From Euryarchaeota archaeon UBA86 (GTDB taxonomy: Archaea; Thermoplasmatota; Poseidoniia; Poseidoniales; Thalassarchaeaceae), in assembly GCA_002503055.1 (NCBI GenBank), contig DAQX01000008.1, positions 1-64,000 on the forward strand: 64,000 nt of DNA, given 5' to 3'. Positions 33,639 to 43,166 of the stretch are shown piece after piece; position 1 is the stretch's first letter; each line of letters begins with the position of its first letter. Below the pieces are notes generated by a model that was not told the DNA's origin, searched no databases, and worked only from the letters and a program-made list of their open reading frames with translations. Both the position numbers and the translations under genes were made by a program.

Positions 33639-35228
33639 ATGGCTGAAGAAGGCGAAGGCGGTTTCGAATTCAGTACCTACATCATTGGAGCAATTGCCAT
33701 AACAATCGTGATGCTCCTTCTCCTTCCAATGCTGTTCGTAATTGGCAAGTCCACAGCCTATTCGGCATATGAGCAAGAAGAATTGTATCAGATCTCAGAC
33801 ATGAGGGAATCTCTGGGCTCAGATGGAGAGGGTTACTTCATCGCAAACACCATGTCGACCCCCATGTTGGTCAACGATTGGAAGGATCCTCACAGGACCA
33901 TGTTACTCGTCATTGCCCCAGAGAAGCCAATTGATGAAACAGAGGCAGATGCAATCTACGACTTTGTCACACAGAAGGGCGGTAAAGTGATTGTAGCCGC
34001 TGATGGAACTAATGCCAACCGATTAGCTGCCAAATTCGGAGTTACCTACTTTGGATTCCCTCTACAAGATGAGAATCAGCATTACCTCGAGTATGATCAG
34101 GATAATGTTCCATACTATCCGTCATGGCTCAATGTTTGGAGTGTGGCTGCAGTTTCAGAAGATGTGAATGATATGCAGGCCGGAGCCGCAAACCGGGGCT
34201 GCAGCGAATTCCAGATTATCAACAAGAATCCTAGTTCTTGCAGGATGCCAATAATGTTCCGTTCTCCGACTGGTATGAAATTTGAGCCTTCGGAAAGAGA
34301 CACAACTCACCCCAATGAAAGGGATGTTAGTATTCTTGCCACGGCATCTTCTTCCGCCTTCATCGATTTAGAAGGAGATGGTGACGCGAGCAATCCAAAG
34401 AACCCTGCTCCGGGAGATCTGTCGCTAATCATTCGCTTGGACTACCACAACATCAGCGCATACGACCAAGTCAGAGAAGGTCAGTCTAGTATCGGTGGAG
34501 ATGTCGGTGAGTTGGGAGTCACTGGTAGTATTGTGTTCGTGGCAGATGAGGAGGCTTTCTCAAACAGACTGTGGACTCTTGGAGAGGCAACTGGTGGCGA
34601 GCGGCGCCTTAGTGAGAGTTGTGAGGGTGTAGTTGGAAGTTGCTGGATGCAAGATGTTCACGACAACAACATGTGGCTTGGCAACGAAGTATACTACAAC
34701 CTGCTTATTCATTCAATGATGGAACATGACAACATCCAACTCTCTGGTGAAATCAGACTTGACAATTCTAACTTCCAAGTGGTCTTCGATGAAAGTCGGC
34801 ATATTACAGGTGTCGTTTCGGCCCCATTTGTAGAGAGTATGGGTACTGTAGTTCTGCTCACCTCAAACAACTTCCTGAAGTGGTTAGTCGTACTCAATGT
34901 AGGTCTACTTCTGCTGGTCGCTATGATGGTAGTACCACAGAAAGAGAATTGGAGGCATGTTTTTGATTTGACAAAATTCAATCAACGGCCAAACAAACTC
35001 GACCCCGGTACCTATCGTTTACGTGTCAAGCAGGCGCTGATTACCAAAATCAGAGTGCACCATGATTTGACCAGAGATGAGATGGCATCTAAACAACCAT
35101 CAGAGGTCCAAGCCATGATTGGAGACCCAAGGCTCGTAGAGCTAGTTTACAGCGAGAGCAAGACATATTCCCCCCAAGAGCTGCGCAAGATGATGCAAGC
35201 GATCAGACGATGGGGGAAGAGAAATTAA
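33639..35228 (+). CDS. Membrane protein, DUF4350-like, of the MoxR operon
   Basis: 529 residues. A membrane helix near residues 16-37 is followed by an extracytoplasmic domain that opens with an NTMSTPMLVNDW and LLVIAPEKPIDETEADAI pattern, as in DUF4350 proteins often found beside MoxR and DUF58 genes. A second helix (about 415-437) returns the chain to the cytoplasm, where a 100-residue basic, helical tail follows. A GTG at 33630 is an alternative start. Its role is probably in a membrane-linked MoxR chaperone system; the client is unknown. Confidence 0.72.
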   Translation: MAEEGEGGFEFSTYIIGAIAITIVMLLLLPMLFVIGKSTAYSAYEQEELYQISDMRESLGSDGEGYFIANTMSTPMLVNDWKDPHRTMLLVIAPEKPIDETEADAIYDFVTQKGGKVIVAADGTNANRLAAKFGVTYFGFPLQDENQHYLEYDQDNVPYYPSWLNVWSVAAVSEDVNDMQAGAANRGCSEFQIINKNPSSCRMPIMFRSPTGMKFEPSERDTTHPNERDVSILATASSSAFIDLEGDGDASNPKNPAPGDLSLIIRLDYHNISAYDQVREGQSSIGGDVGELGVTGSIVFVADEEAFSNRLWTLGEATGGERRLSESCEGVVGSCWMQDVHDNNMWLGNEVYYNLLIHSMMEHDNIQLSGEIRLDNSNFQVVFDESRHITGVVSAPFVESMGTVVLLTSNNFLKWLVVLNVGLLLLVAMMVVPQKENWRHVFDLTKFNQRPNKLDPGTYRLRVKQALITKIRVHHDLTRDEMASKQPSEVQAMIGDPRLVELVYSESKTYSPQELRKMMQAIRRWGKRN

Positions 35229-35247
35229 AAATTGGAGAGAAGATAGA

Positions 35248-36300
35248 ATGAATGCAACACCACCAGCCAAGAAAGATGAGAGTCCGCCCGACGATGTCGA
35301 GGCGGGTTACGCGAAGAAGGCGGAAGCCGCTCGCGGAAAGAAAAAGATGAGTGAGAAGCTGACAGCGGTAGGGGCCATCTCCAGTGCGATTAGCACTGAG
35401 GTACAGAAGGTCATTATCGGTAAGTCACATGTAATTGACAATGTTCTAGTAAACATCATGTCGAACGGCAACCTGCTGTTCGAGGATTATCCAGGACTTG
35501 CGAAGACATTGATGACTAACACCTTCGCTGATGCACTAGGATGCGACTTCAAGCGTGTCCAGTTCACTCCCGATCTGCTACCTGCAGATATTACGGGAAC
35601 TAACATCTACGATGCCAAAAAGGGAGAGTTCAGCTTCAAGCCTGGGCCGATCTTCTGCAATCTACTACTTTCTGACGAGATTAACAGAGCACCCCCGAAG
35701 ACACAGGCCGCACTACTGGAGGCCATGCAGGAGAAGCAAGTGACTGTAGGTGTGGTTACCCACGTACTACCAGCACCGTTCCTGACCATGGCTACTCAGA
35801 ACCCTGTGGAGCAAGAGGGTACCTACCCGCTACCTGAGGCTCAACTTGACCGTTTCATGTTCAAGATGAGTGTCGGATACCCAGACCGCGCAGACGAGGT
35901 CGAGATTCTGAACCGAAGAATCGAGCGTAAGAAGGACGAGGTCGAAGTCGAAGTCATTACTGACCCAGCTAGAGTGGTTGCAATGCAGCAGGCTATCGAG
36001 GATGTCTATGTAGACCCTGCAGTTAGACTTTACATGGTCGAAATCGTTGCGAAGACCCGCGAAGATCCAAGAGTCCTAGTCGGTTCCTCCCCAAGAGGTT
36101 CTCAGGCTCTGCTAAAGACCGGAAGGTCGGCAGCAGCTATGCGAGGTCGTGACTTCGTTACTCCGGACGACATTAAATCCGTGGCAGAACTAGCGATTGC
36201 ACACAGACTCATCCTGAAACCTGAGCACCAAATCAAGGGCCTGGAGACCGGTGAGGTCGTCCAAGACATCCTGAGACAGGTTCAGGTTCCTACGGTCTGA
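35248..36300 (+). CDS. MoxR-family AAA+ ATPase
   Basis: 350 residues. After an unusually charged 40-residue N-terminus, the ATPase core shows the MoxR-type Walker A EDYPGLAKT, Walker B LLLSDEINRAPPKTQAALLEAMQE, sensor 1 ATQNPVEQEGTYPLPEAQLDRF and the C-terminal lid with GSSPRGSQALLK. MoxR ATPases act as chaperones that fit metal or complexes into client proteins, usually with VWA-domain partners; here the DUF58 protein next door would be that partner. It follows the DUF4350-like gene by 19 bases. Confidence 0.94.
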   Translation: MNATPPAKKDESPPDDVEAGYAKKAEAARGKKKMSEKLTAVGAISSAISTEVQKVIIGKSHVIDNVLVNIMSNGNLLFEDYPGLAKTLMTNTFADALGCDFKRVQFTPDLLPADITGTNIYDAKKGEFSFKPGPIFCNLLLSDEINRAPPKTQAALLEAMQEKQVTVGVVTHVLPAPFLTMATQNPVEQEGTYPLPEAQLDRFMFKMSVGYPDRADEVEILNRRIERKKDEVEVEVITDPARVVAMQQAIEDVYVDPAVRLYMVEIVAKTREDPRVLVGSSPRGSQALLKTGRSAAAMRGRDFVTPDDIKSVAELAIAHRLILKPEHQIKGLETGEVVQDILRQVQVPTV

Positions 36301-36332
36301 GATATTCGGGACTGCCGCTAGGAGGTGAGATA

Positions 36333-37652
36333 TTGGCATGGAGTAGAAAGTCTGCAATGTTCGCAGCCTTGGCCATAGCCTTGTACCTCCTAGGGCTGGT
36401 GCTCCGAAACTCACAACTCGTAACCGTAGCCGTGGTACTGCTCTCGTTCCTAACTTGGGCAGCCTTCCGGACGACTCATGCCGATGTAGCATCAACCGGC
36501 AGGAGGATGGAAGAGCCCGATTCGGACGAGGGTATTCAACTGCACAGCATAACTGCGATGAGGAAGATTTCGTCTGCTCGAATTTTCGAGGACGGTGAAA
36601 TCGATGTCACACTGAGAATTCAGAACCGCTCAAATCTCTCCAAGGTTCTGGAGGTCAGAGACAGAGTTCCCGATGTTATGCGCATTAAGAAGGGTGCCAA
36701 CTATGTCCTGATGGAATTAGGCCCCAAGCGAGAAACCGAAATTTCGTATACTATCGAGACCCCTCTGAGAGGTTTCTACACAATAGGTCCGGTATGCATC
36801 CGCGTTCAGGATCCATTCGGACTATTTCACAACGAGCGTGAGTTGAACCTGTACGATGATTTCCTCGTCTTCCCGAAGATGGAGGACATAAAGGATGCAA
36901 TGATCAAGAGTAGGGTGCCAAAAATCTTCACTGGTGCCGTGAACATACGCAATCCCGGTGAAGGTTCTAATTTCTACAATCTAAGAGAGTATGTTCCAGG
37001 AGACCCAATGAAGAAGGTCAACTGGAATGCTACGGCTAGAGCTGCTGGAAAGATGATGGTTAACGAGTATGAGAGGGATGCGGTAAGTGACATCATCTTG
37101 ATTGTAGACAGTAGGGGGATTTCAGAAACTGGCCCGGTAAGTCGTAATTCTCTGGTCTACAGTACTAGAGCTGCGGCAAGCCTGTCCCAGTACTTCCTAT
37201 CGCGTAGAGATTCTGTGGGTTTGGTTACCTACGGTGATGAGATTGTGTCAGTCGACAGAGACACTGGAAAGAAGCAACTATTCGTGCTTCTGACCAAACT
37301 TGCAGGTGCAATGGCCAAGGGGAATACTCCTCTGAAGATTGTAACAGACCGAATCATGCCTCATATCAATAGAGGAAGTCCTGTCATCATACTAAGTCCA
37401 CTGGAGGACGATCCTACTATTGTCAACGCAGTCAGAGATTTGCGCTCGAGGAATTTCGATGTGACGATTCTCTCACCTAGTAGTCTTGAGTTCGAATTCG
37501 ATGCCAGGAGACTGGACAGAACAGGATACGAGGTCCTCAAGACTGAGCGTGATATACTACTCAGTGAGTTGCGAGGTCTTGGTGCATTCGTAATGGATTG
37601 GGAGCCCGATATGTTACTCAATACTGCACTTGCAGGAGCAAGAGGATTCTAG
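36333..37652 (+). CDS. DUF58 protein with VWA-like domain
   Basis: 439 residues from a TTG at 36333 with a strong ribosome site GGAGGTGA at 36321-36328. Two closely spaced hydrophobic helices (about 5-45) anchor it. The middle part has the DUF58 core NPGEGSNFYNLREYVPGDPMKKVNWNAT-like region (typical RxYxxGDxxRxIxW motif) followed by a VWA-like fold with DIILIVDSRG. DUF58 proteins are regular partners of MoxR ATPases. The next gene starts 11 bases later. Confidence 0.9.
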   Translation: MAWSRKSAMFAALAIALYLLGLVLRNSQLVTVAVVLLSFLTWAAFRTTHADVASTGRRMEEPDSDEGIQLHSITAMRKISSARIFEDGEIDVTLRIQNRSNLSKVLEVRDRVPDVMRIKKGANYVLMELGPKRETEISYTIETPLRGFYTIGPVCIRVQDPFGLFHNERELNLYDDFLVFPKMEDIKDAMIKSRVPKIFTGAVNIRNPGEGSNFYNLREYVPGDPMKKVNWNATARAAGKMMVNEYERDAVSDIILIVDSRGISETGPVSRNSLVYSTRAAASLSQYFLSRRDSVGLVTYGDEIVSVDRDTGKKQLFVLLTKLAGAMAKGNTPLKIVTDRIMPHINRGSPVIILSPLEDDPTIVNAVRDLRSRNFDVTILSPSSLEFEFDARRLDRTGYEVLKTERDILLSELRGLGAFVMDWEPDMLLNTALAGARGF

Positions 37653-37663
37653 GAGTTGTTTGA

Positions 37664-38596
37664 ATGGCTGATGATGTTCAAAATGAAGAAGGCGGCGACA
37701 CATCCCATCTGTACGAAGGAAAGACTGTTCGCTCGTCTGCACCTAGCAGGAAGAAGGCAGCAGGACGTCTTAAGTCAAGTACTGAGATCCCCAAGGACGC
37801 TATTCCTGAAGTTCATGTTCCAACTGTTATCGAGTCATTCTTTGGAGGTCCGATTGTCAGCAATACCAAATTCCTACCTCCAGACAGGATGGTCTCCAGT
37901 TTGCAACAGTTAGCCGCCGTCGCTCTGATAATGCTTGGATTCCTTACCTTCATGGTCACTCCAGTAAGTGGAACAGCTTGGTTCTCTTTGGCAAATACCC
38001 TGGGCATGCCCGCATTGGGAGGAATTATCCATCTGATTCTGATGATTGGTGGCCTGATTGCTGGTCTCTATGGAATTACGCAAAGAGATCAGAGGGCCAT
38101 TATCGCTTCATATGGTATGCTGATTATAGTGACTCTGAGGTTTGCAGGAAGCAAGGTCGACTTCGGTCTTGACCTACTTCCCGAGGAGGAAATTTACCAG
38201 AAACTGCTGCTGCTTCTCTATGCTGTCTTCTTAGTAATGTACATTGAATTGACAAGCGGAATTATCAGATTCTCGATGCTCGATACATCAATCAGGACTG
38301 GAGAGGTCTATGTGATGCAGGTCAATAAAATCACCAACAAGTACTACAGGTCGCTCATGATTACTCCAGCAATTGCTGGTTTGGTTGCTTTGCTGACTCT
38401 ATTGATCAACCTGATTATTCCAGCTATTGTGGGCCTGTTTGATGAGGTATCTGCTCATCGACTACGAGAAAGTGTAGAGTTGACTAGCGTTTACGGAGTC
38501 GCCCTGGGTACCGTGATGGTATTCACAATAATTGCTGCTATGTTCGCAATCAACCTGCCTCTGAGAATACAACAGATGCAGGAGAAGAACGCCTGA
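37664..38596 (+). CDS. Multi-helix membrane protein of the MoxR operon
   Basis: 310 residues. A charged 70-residue N-terminus precedes about seven membrane helices, grouped as four (about 82-165), one (about 178-200) and two long ones near the C-terminus (about 230-300). No family is recognised. Its close spacing to the DUF58 gene makes it the fourth member of the operon; it may be the membrane client or anchor of the MoxR complex. It converges with aroC without a spacer. Confidence 0.7.
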   Translation: MADDVQNEEGGDTSHLYEGKTVRSSAPSRKKAAGRLKSSTEIPKDAIPEVHVPTVIESFFGGPIVSNTKFLPPDRMVSSLQQLAAVALIMLGFLTFMVTPVSGTAWFSLANTLGMPALGGIIHLILMIGGLIAGLYGITQRDQRAIIASYGMLIIVTLRFAGSKVDFGLDLLPEEEIYQKLLLLLYAVFLVMYIELTSGIIRFSMLDTSIRTGEVYVMQVNKITNKYYRSLMITPAIAGLVALLTLLINLIIPAIVGLFDEVSAHRLRESVELTSVYGVALGTVMVFTIIAAMFAINLPLRIQQMQEKNA

Positions 38597-39700
38597 TTAT
38601 GGCGGGCTGAGTAATTCTGCTGATATCCCCAAGTCTGCAAGCACTAGCATCGCTACTGCCTCAGCCACTGGCACAGCCCTTGGCCCGATGACAGGATCAT
38701 GTCTGCCCCCTACCTTGAGAGGCATCACCTCGTTGCTTGGCAGATGAAGGGTCATCTGCTCACGGGGTATACTGCTAGGAGGCTTGAAGTGGACGATGAT
38801 ACTGATTGGGGCTCCTGTGGATATTCCTCCGATTGCTCCATCGGCGCTGGCCGATTCAGATCCTTCCAGTTTGGGCCCATCGGCACCTGGAATCCAGTTG
38901 TCATTGTGCTCTGATCCTCTCATCCTAGAAGCTTTAGCTCCGTGAGAGAATTCAACCGCACGTGCTCCCGGAATTGCCATCAGTCCACGTGCAAGTGCTG
39001 GCTCAATTCCGTCGAACCACGGCTCTCCTAGGCCGATTGGAAGTCCTGTAATCAATATCTCAACACAAGAGCCGATTGAGTCGGTGTCCATACGAACTGA
39101 TTCGATAATCTCTGACATATCTCTAGCAGCTTCTGGGTCTCTGCAATTTAGTCGGCCCATGTCTGAAGAAGGATCTATCTCAATTTCCCTATTCAACTCA
39201 AATAGAGGTCTAGCGACGATTTCTCCAACACTATGCAAGTGGGCATGACAGGACCATCCAGCATCTTCTATCAGGGATTTGACTTGGCTTCCAGCAGTGA
39301 CCAATCCATAGGTGAGGCGGGCCGAATGAGATCCTCCGCCGCGGGGGTCGTTTGAGCCGTTCGAGCGTATTCCCTCGACCATATCGGCATGACCGGGGCG
39401 TGGTTGGTTGGGAAGAAATGAGTAATCAGAGGGTTTTGCATCTGAGTTCCGAGTAAGCATCAGAATGGGCCATCCAGTGGCTTTTCCCTCATACACCCCA
39501 GAGAGCAATTCGCATTGATCGTTTTCCGACCTAGCAGACATGCCCTTTCTGCCGGGGCGTCTTTTAGCAATAGCATGATTCAGTTCATCCTCATCGATAG
39601 GGGTTCCAGCCGGAATTCCCTCTACCAGAGCACCGACACAAGCACCGTGGCTTTCTCCAAATAATGTGACCTTGAGATTGTCACCTAGTGTCATTCCCAT
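38597..39700 (-). CDS. aroC: Chorismate synthase
   Basis: 367 residues, typical length. It eliminates phosphate from EPSP to make chorismate, with reduced FMN. Signatures are LFGESHGACVGALVEGIPAG at the start, the RRPGRKGMSARSEND segment, PRPGHADM and the C-terminal KVGGRHDPVIGPRAVPVAEA. It is the last gene of a four-gene shikimate block and overlaps the shikimate kinase gene by 10 bases. Confidence 0.97.
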   Translation of the reverse strand: MGMTLGDNLKVTLFGESHGACVGALVEGIPAGTPIDEDELNHAIAKRRPGRKGMSARSENDQCELLSGVYEGKATGWPILMLTRNSDAKPSDYSFLPNQPRPGHADMVEGIRSNGSNDPRGGGSHSARLTYGLVTAGSQVKSLIEDAGWSCHAHLHSVGEIVARPLFELNREIEIDPSSDMGRLNCRDPEAARDMSEIIESVRMDTDSIGSCVEILITGLPIGLGEPWFDGIEPALARGLMAIPGARAVEFSHGAKASRMRGSEHNDNWIPGADGPKLEGSESASADGAIGGISTGAPISIIVHFKPPSSIPREQMTLHLPSNEVMPLKVGGRHDPVIGPRAVPVAEAVAMLVLADLGISAELLSPP

Positions 39701-40551
39701 CTATCTACCTCTTCCTCCATACCTATAGATCTAGTAAATCGAGTTCTGATTACTTGCTCGCAAGAGTCTTCTAGAGTTTCAGCAACTCCAACAGTATCAG
39801 TATGACAGATTGCAGCAACAGCAGGGCCCGAGCCGCTAATTCCAGCTGCTAGAGCCCCCCTTACGATTAGAGAATTACAAAGTCTGAGTGACTCATCGTC
39901 CTTCATGGAGGCTGAGACTGCCATTCCATTTGTCGAAATAGCAGATAGTATAGAACCGCCTGAAAGAGAGGCTAATGCTCTCTCAAACAATTTGCTGTGA
40001 GAAACAAAGTCGAACGATTCAGTAGACAATACTCTGGGGCCCCTCAGTCCAATTAGTACCTCTAGATTCTCTTCAATATCTCCTTCCATCAGGATAGATT
40101 CTCTGGATGGAACTGATGGATCTACTAGTTTCCAACCACTAGAGATGGCAGCCCATGCATCATCCATACTGCCGGTAATCGTGCATCCTGCTCTTCTCTG
40201 TGCCTCAACGGCCATGTCGACTATCTCGAAATCTCCCAACCCTGTCCAAGACGCGTTATCTAGTGCCCTGAAGGCTGCACATGCCACTGCTGCACTTGAT
40301 TTGATTCCCTGTCCTATCGGAATATCGCTGTGTATTTCCCATCCGATATCATCGAATTGTGGATAGCCCGACTCTGTCCAGACTTGCATGACTGTTTCTA
40401 GCAATCCGTGTTCATCACTAGGAAATATTTCTCCTTTGACCAGTTTAACTTCACACTGTAGTTCAATACCTACTGAGCATCCTTTGCCTAAGCCTGCTGC
40501 ATGGAGTACGGAAATTCCTCCATTCGCAGTACCAGTCCCCAATACACTCAT
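39691..40551 (-). CDS. Shikimate kinase, archaeal GHMP type
   Basis: 286 residues. Instead of the bacterial P-loop form, this is the archaeal GHMP-kinase version: the ATP loop is PIGQGIKSSAAVACAAF, preceded by ALHAAGLG-type start (SVLHAAGLGKG) and followed by GISGSGPAVAAI as the C-terminal glycine motif. It phosphorylates shikimate in the chorismate pathway. It overlaps the 3-dehydroquinate synthase gene by 4 bases and aroC by 10, so the block is one tightly coupled unit. Confidence 0.92.
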   Translation of the reverse strand: MSVLGTGTANGGISVLHAAGLGKGCSVGIELQCEVKLVKGEIFPSDEHGLLETVMQVWTESGYPQFDDIGWEIHSDIPIGQGIKSSAAVACAAFRALDNASWTGLGDFEIVDMAVEAQRRAGCTITGSMDDAWAAISSGWKLVDPSVPSRESILMEGDIEENLEVLIGLRGPRVLSTESFDFVSHSKLFERALASLSGGSILSAISTNGMAVSASMKDDESLRLCNSLIVRGALAAGISGSGPAVAAICHTDTVGVAETLEDSCEQVIRTRFTRSIGMEEEVDRWE

Positions 40552-41495
40552 CTCTCAGCGACCTCCCCCGATACTGCCTGGCCGATATGTCGCATACTTG
40601 CCTCATTGAGGACTAAAATCTCAGATCCTTCTTCGATATGAGTGACCGGAACAGTCTCACCAGTGGATGAAATTAGGCGAACGGTTTCTGCCTGTTGAAG
40701 CATGATTTGGCCTTCATTCATCGATGTCGAAAATCTGAGTACGATAAATGGTCTGCGCTCTACCTTGAGTCTGCCTATTACTGCCCCTCTGTTTGAGCCA
40801 TCATTAGACAGGACTGTGACCTCATCGCCGGCTTGGAGTTCACTGAGATATCTTGTGGAGCCGTCGGCCATCAGGACATAGCCGTGAATGGCCCCTGCGT
40901 TGACCCTAAACGGTCGTGATGGCACATACTCAGAGGGGATTGTTTCTCCATGCACTAGACATAGTGAACTGGCGGATGATCCTATTGCCAATCCTTCTCC
41001 GGGCGAAAGTCGCTCAATCAGGTCAACACATACTCTCTCGCCGATTCCTGCAGGCTCAACTGAAAGAATTGAAGCGGTTACAAGACTGGGGCCTATGACT
41101 GGTTCAGTGGGTTCATCAATCTCAGTAGTCAAATTCCTTGCTGTTTCCCAAAGCGACTCGTTACCCTGCTCAGGAGGAAGTAGAACTGCATCTACTCCGT
41201 GCTGCAAAGAGAAAACGGCTCCATTGAGATCAATTTCACTTGAAATAGCCGAGGCTACTCTTGTTCCACTACCAGAGGCAGTTGCGACAATGTTCTCGAG
41301 AGGTATCATCTTCCAATCTGAGCATCTGACCAATATCCAAGATACGGATCCAATCAGTGATATTGCCTCGTCTTGGCCGCGAAAGTCATCCAAAGCAACC
41401 TCGGCGACATCCGGGGCACTTCCAGACCAGAGTCTGCTTACGCCTTCGGGTAGGTCCAGCGAATCGGCCCCAGATGCATCGAGCCAGATTTCCAT
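40548..41495 (-). CDS. 3-dehydroquinate synthase II (archaeal)
   Basis: 315 residues, slightly shorter than usual for this archaeal enzyme. It converts the ADTH-synthase product to 3-dehydroquinate by oxidative deamination and cyclisation with NAD+. Family segments are IPLENIVA, ALQxGVDxVLL (SLQHGVDAVLLPP), the GERVCVDL and GEGLAIGS turns, RPFRVNAGAIHGYV and a C-terminal ETVRLI region. It shares its first base with the last base of the upstream aldolase gene. Confidence 0.93.
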   Translation of the reverse strand: MEIWLDASGADSLDLPEGVSRLWSGSAPDVAEVALDDFRGQDEAISLIGSVSWILVRCSDWKMIPLENIVATASGSGTRVASAISSEIDLNGAVFSLQHGVDAVLLPPEQGNESLWETARNLTTEIDEPTEPVIGPSLVTASILSVEPAGIGERVCVDLIERLSPGEGLAIGSSASSLCLVHGETIPSEYVPSRPFRVNAGAIHGYVLMADGSTRYLSELQAGDEVTVLSNDGSNRGAVIGRLKVERRPFIVLRFSTSMNEGQIMLQQAETVRLISSTGETVPVTHIEEGSEILVLNEASMRHIGQAVSGEVAER

Positions 41496-42295
41496 TACTT
41501 GCCCCCAAGTCGCTCTGATGCCTCTGCCGCAGTGACTCCATCATGGATTACCGCTCGAAGGGCCGAAACACGAGATTTTGGGTCATCACTAGAGAAAACC
41601 TGTCTACCCATACAAACTCCTGCTCCTCCGGCAGCGATTGAGTCCTCTACAGTCTGTAGAATCTCAAGGAATGTACCGCCTGATGGTCCACCTGCAATCA
41701 AAACGGGAATTGGGACTGCCTGAGTAACTTCTCTGAATGACTCTATCGAGCCTGTCCAAGGCACTTTGACAACATCACACCCAAGTTCCCAAGCTATGCG
41801 TGCTGCATGGGCTACTCCATTTGTTGGATCTTCATCAGAAATCTTGAGATTTGGACCACGCGGATACACCATCCCTAGAACTGGCATTGCGAGAGGAAAC
41901 GCCTCGGAAGTCAGCCGACCTAGTGATTCAATCATCTCTGTCTCTGCATCATCGCCGAGATTGACTTGTCCAGAGACTCCCATGGCACCACGCTGCCAAC
42001 ACTCTTCTGCAGTTGCGACATTGATCTTGTGTTGACCTCTGTCTCCACCATGGATAGTAGATGCTGAAACATGACAAACAAAACCGTGCCACCCAGTAGC
42101 ATCTGCGTGATAGGTAAGAGGTCCTTTTTGCATCACAATAGCATCGGCGCCGCCTGCAATTATGCTCTCAATTAGGGAGTTCATGTTCTGAAGACCTTGC
42201 TCAGGATAGTTGGAAGTCCCATGATCCATGGGTATCCAGACCCCCCTCCCTCCGGGCAGGATTCTAGCCAGTCTGTCTTCCAGAGTATCGGACAT
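41495..42295 (-). CDS. 2-amino-3,7-dideoxy-D-threo-hept-6-ulosonate synthase (class I aldolase family)
   Basis: 266 residues of the archaeal FBA class I/ADTH synthase family: the N-terminal IPMDHGTSNYPEQGL with the conserved Asp, GFVCHVSASTIHG, MPVLGMVYPRG and the Schiff-base Lys segment CDVVKVPWTGS, then the phosphate-binding VLIAGGPSGGTF. In archaea this enzyme starts the alternative route to aromatic amino acids with 3-dehydroquinate synthase II, encoded right behind it. It is the first gene of the four-gene block. The remaining shikimate enzymes (AroD, AroE, AroA) are not here. Confidence 0.9.
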   Translation of the reverse strand: MSDTLEDRLARILPGGRGVWIPMDHGTSNYPEQGLQNMNSLIESIIAGGADAIVMQKGPLTYHADATGWHGFVCHVSASTIHGGDRGQHKINVATAEECWQRGAMGVSGQVNLGDDAETEMIESLGRLTSEAFPLAMPVLGMVYPRGPNLKISDEDPTNGVAHAARIAWELGCDVVKVPWTGSIESFREVTQAVPIPVLIAGGPSGGTFLEILQTVEDSIAAGGAGVCMGRQVFSSDDPKSRVSALRAVIHDGVTAAEASERLGGK

Positions 42296-42355
42296 GCGGT
42301 CTCGCGACTACTTCATCACTTGAAAGGTGGTGTATTCAGGCATTTCAGACAAAAT

Positions 42356-42372
42356 CGCTCCCGTAGGGAGCG
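42356..42372 (-). terminator. Hairpin terminator after exonuclease III gene
   Basis: On the minus strand a perfect 7-bp stem CGCTCCC-TAC-GGGAGCG begins 2 bases after the stop codon (42375-42377) and is followed by ATTTTG, so it has both hairpin and short T-run of an intrinsic terminator. Confidence 0.6.
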
Positions 42373-42374
42373 GA

Positions 42375-43157
42375 TTACAATTCAAGATCAACAATTAGGG
42401 GCGCGTGATCTGACACAACCAAGCCTCCTTCTCTGAGAACTTCGGCTGACTTGAATAGGGATCTTGCAGCATCATTTGCGAGAACATAATCTATTCTCCA
42501 GCCGCGGTCCAACTCTCTGGCCCTACCACGATTAGACCACCATGTGTAGGGTCCTTTCTGCTGCCCCACGTGAATCCTCAGCAGGTCATGCCAACCGAAG
42601 TCGAGAAGCCGGGTGAACCACTCTCTCTCATGGTCGAGGAACCCGGATGTCTTGCGATTACCAGATGGATTCCAGATGTCGTCTTCCTGATGGGCAATGT
42701 TGAGGTCTCCGCAAAGTAAAGCCGGCTCGTCTGAATCTATGAATTGCTTCGACCAGACTAGCATGTCTTCGATCCACCTGTCCTTGTATGTCTGACGCTC
42801 AGAGTTGGATGAGCCATTCGGCAGGTACATGTTGACGCAGTGAAGATTGCCGTGCTTGGTGTGCAATACTCTCCCATCAGGATCACGGATGTCGTCAAGT
42901 TCGGTATCTATGCCTCGGCCAATCTCGCTGAGACCTACTCTAGAGCAAGTCATCACACCCGAGTAACCCTTCTTCTGAGCTGGGTGCCAGATTACATCGT
43001 GCCCTTCTGGGGGTTGCCACTCTTCGGGCATTTGCTCGGGCAGTGCTCTGACTTCTTGGAACAGCCATACATCTGCGTCGATGCGTTTGGTGAAGTCGCT
43101 CAGACCCTTGCGGTGCGCGGCTCTGATGCCGTTGAGGTTCCAAGTTACGACTCTCAC
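42375..43157 (-). CDS. xth: Exodeoxyribonuclease III / AP endonuclease
   Basis: 260 residues of the ExoIII/APE1 family. Motifs are TWNLNGIRAAHRKG at the start, WLFQEVRA with the metal-binding Glu, ALLCGDLNIAHQEDD, TWWSNRGRARELDRGWRIDYVLA and the final VSDHAPLIVDL with the catalytic Asp-His pair. It cuts DNA 5' of abasic sites and removes 3' blocks in base-excision repair. It begins 9 bases after the ABC permease gene and may be co-transcribed with it. Confidence 0.95.
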   Translation of the reverse strand: MRVVTWNLNGIRAAHRKGLSDFTKRIDADVWLFQEVRALPEQMPEEWQPPEGHDVIWHPAQKKGYSGVMTCSRVGLSEIGRGIDTELDDIRDPDGRVLHTKHGNLHCVNMYLPNGSSNSERQTYKDRWIEDMLVWSKQFIDSDEPALLCGDLNIAHQEDDIWNPSGNRKTSGFLDHEREWFTRLLDFGWHDLLRIHVGQQKGPYTWWSNRGRARELDRGWRIDYVLANDAARSLFKSAEVLREGGLVVSDHAPLIVDLEL

Positions 43158-43166
43158 AGACTAGCG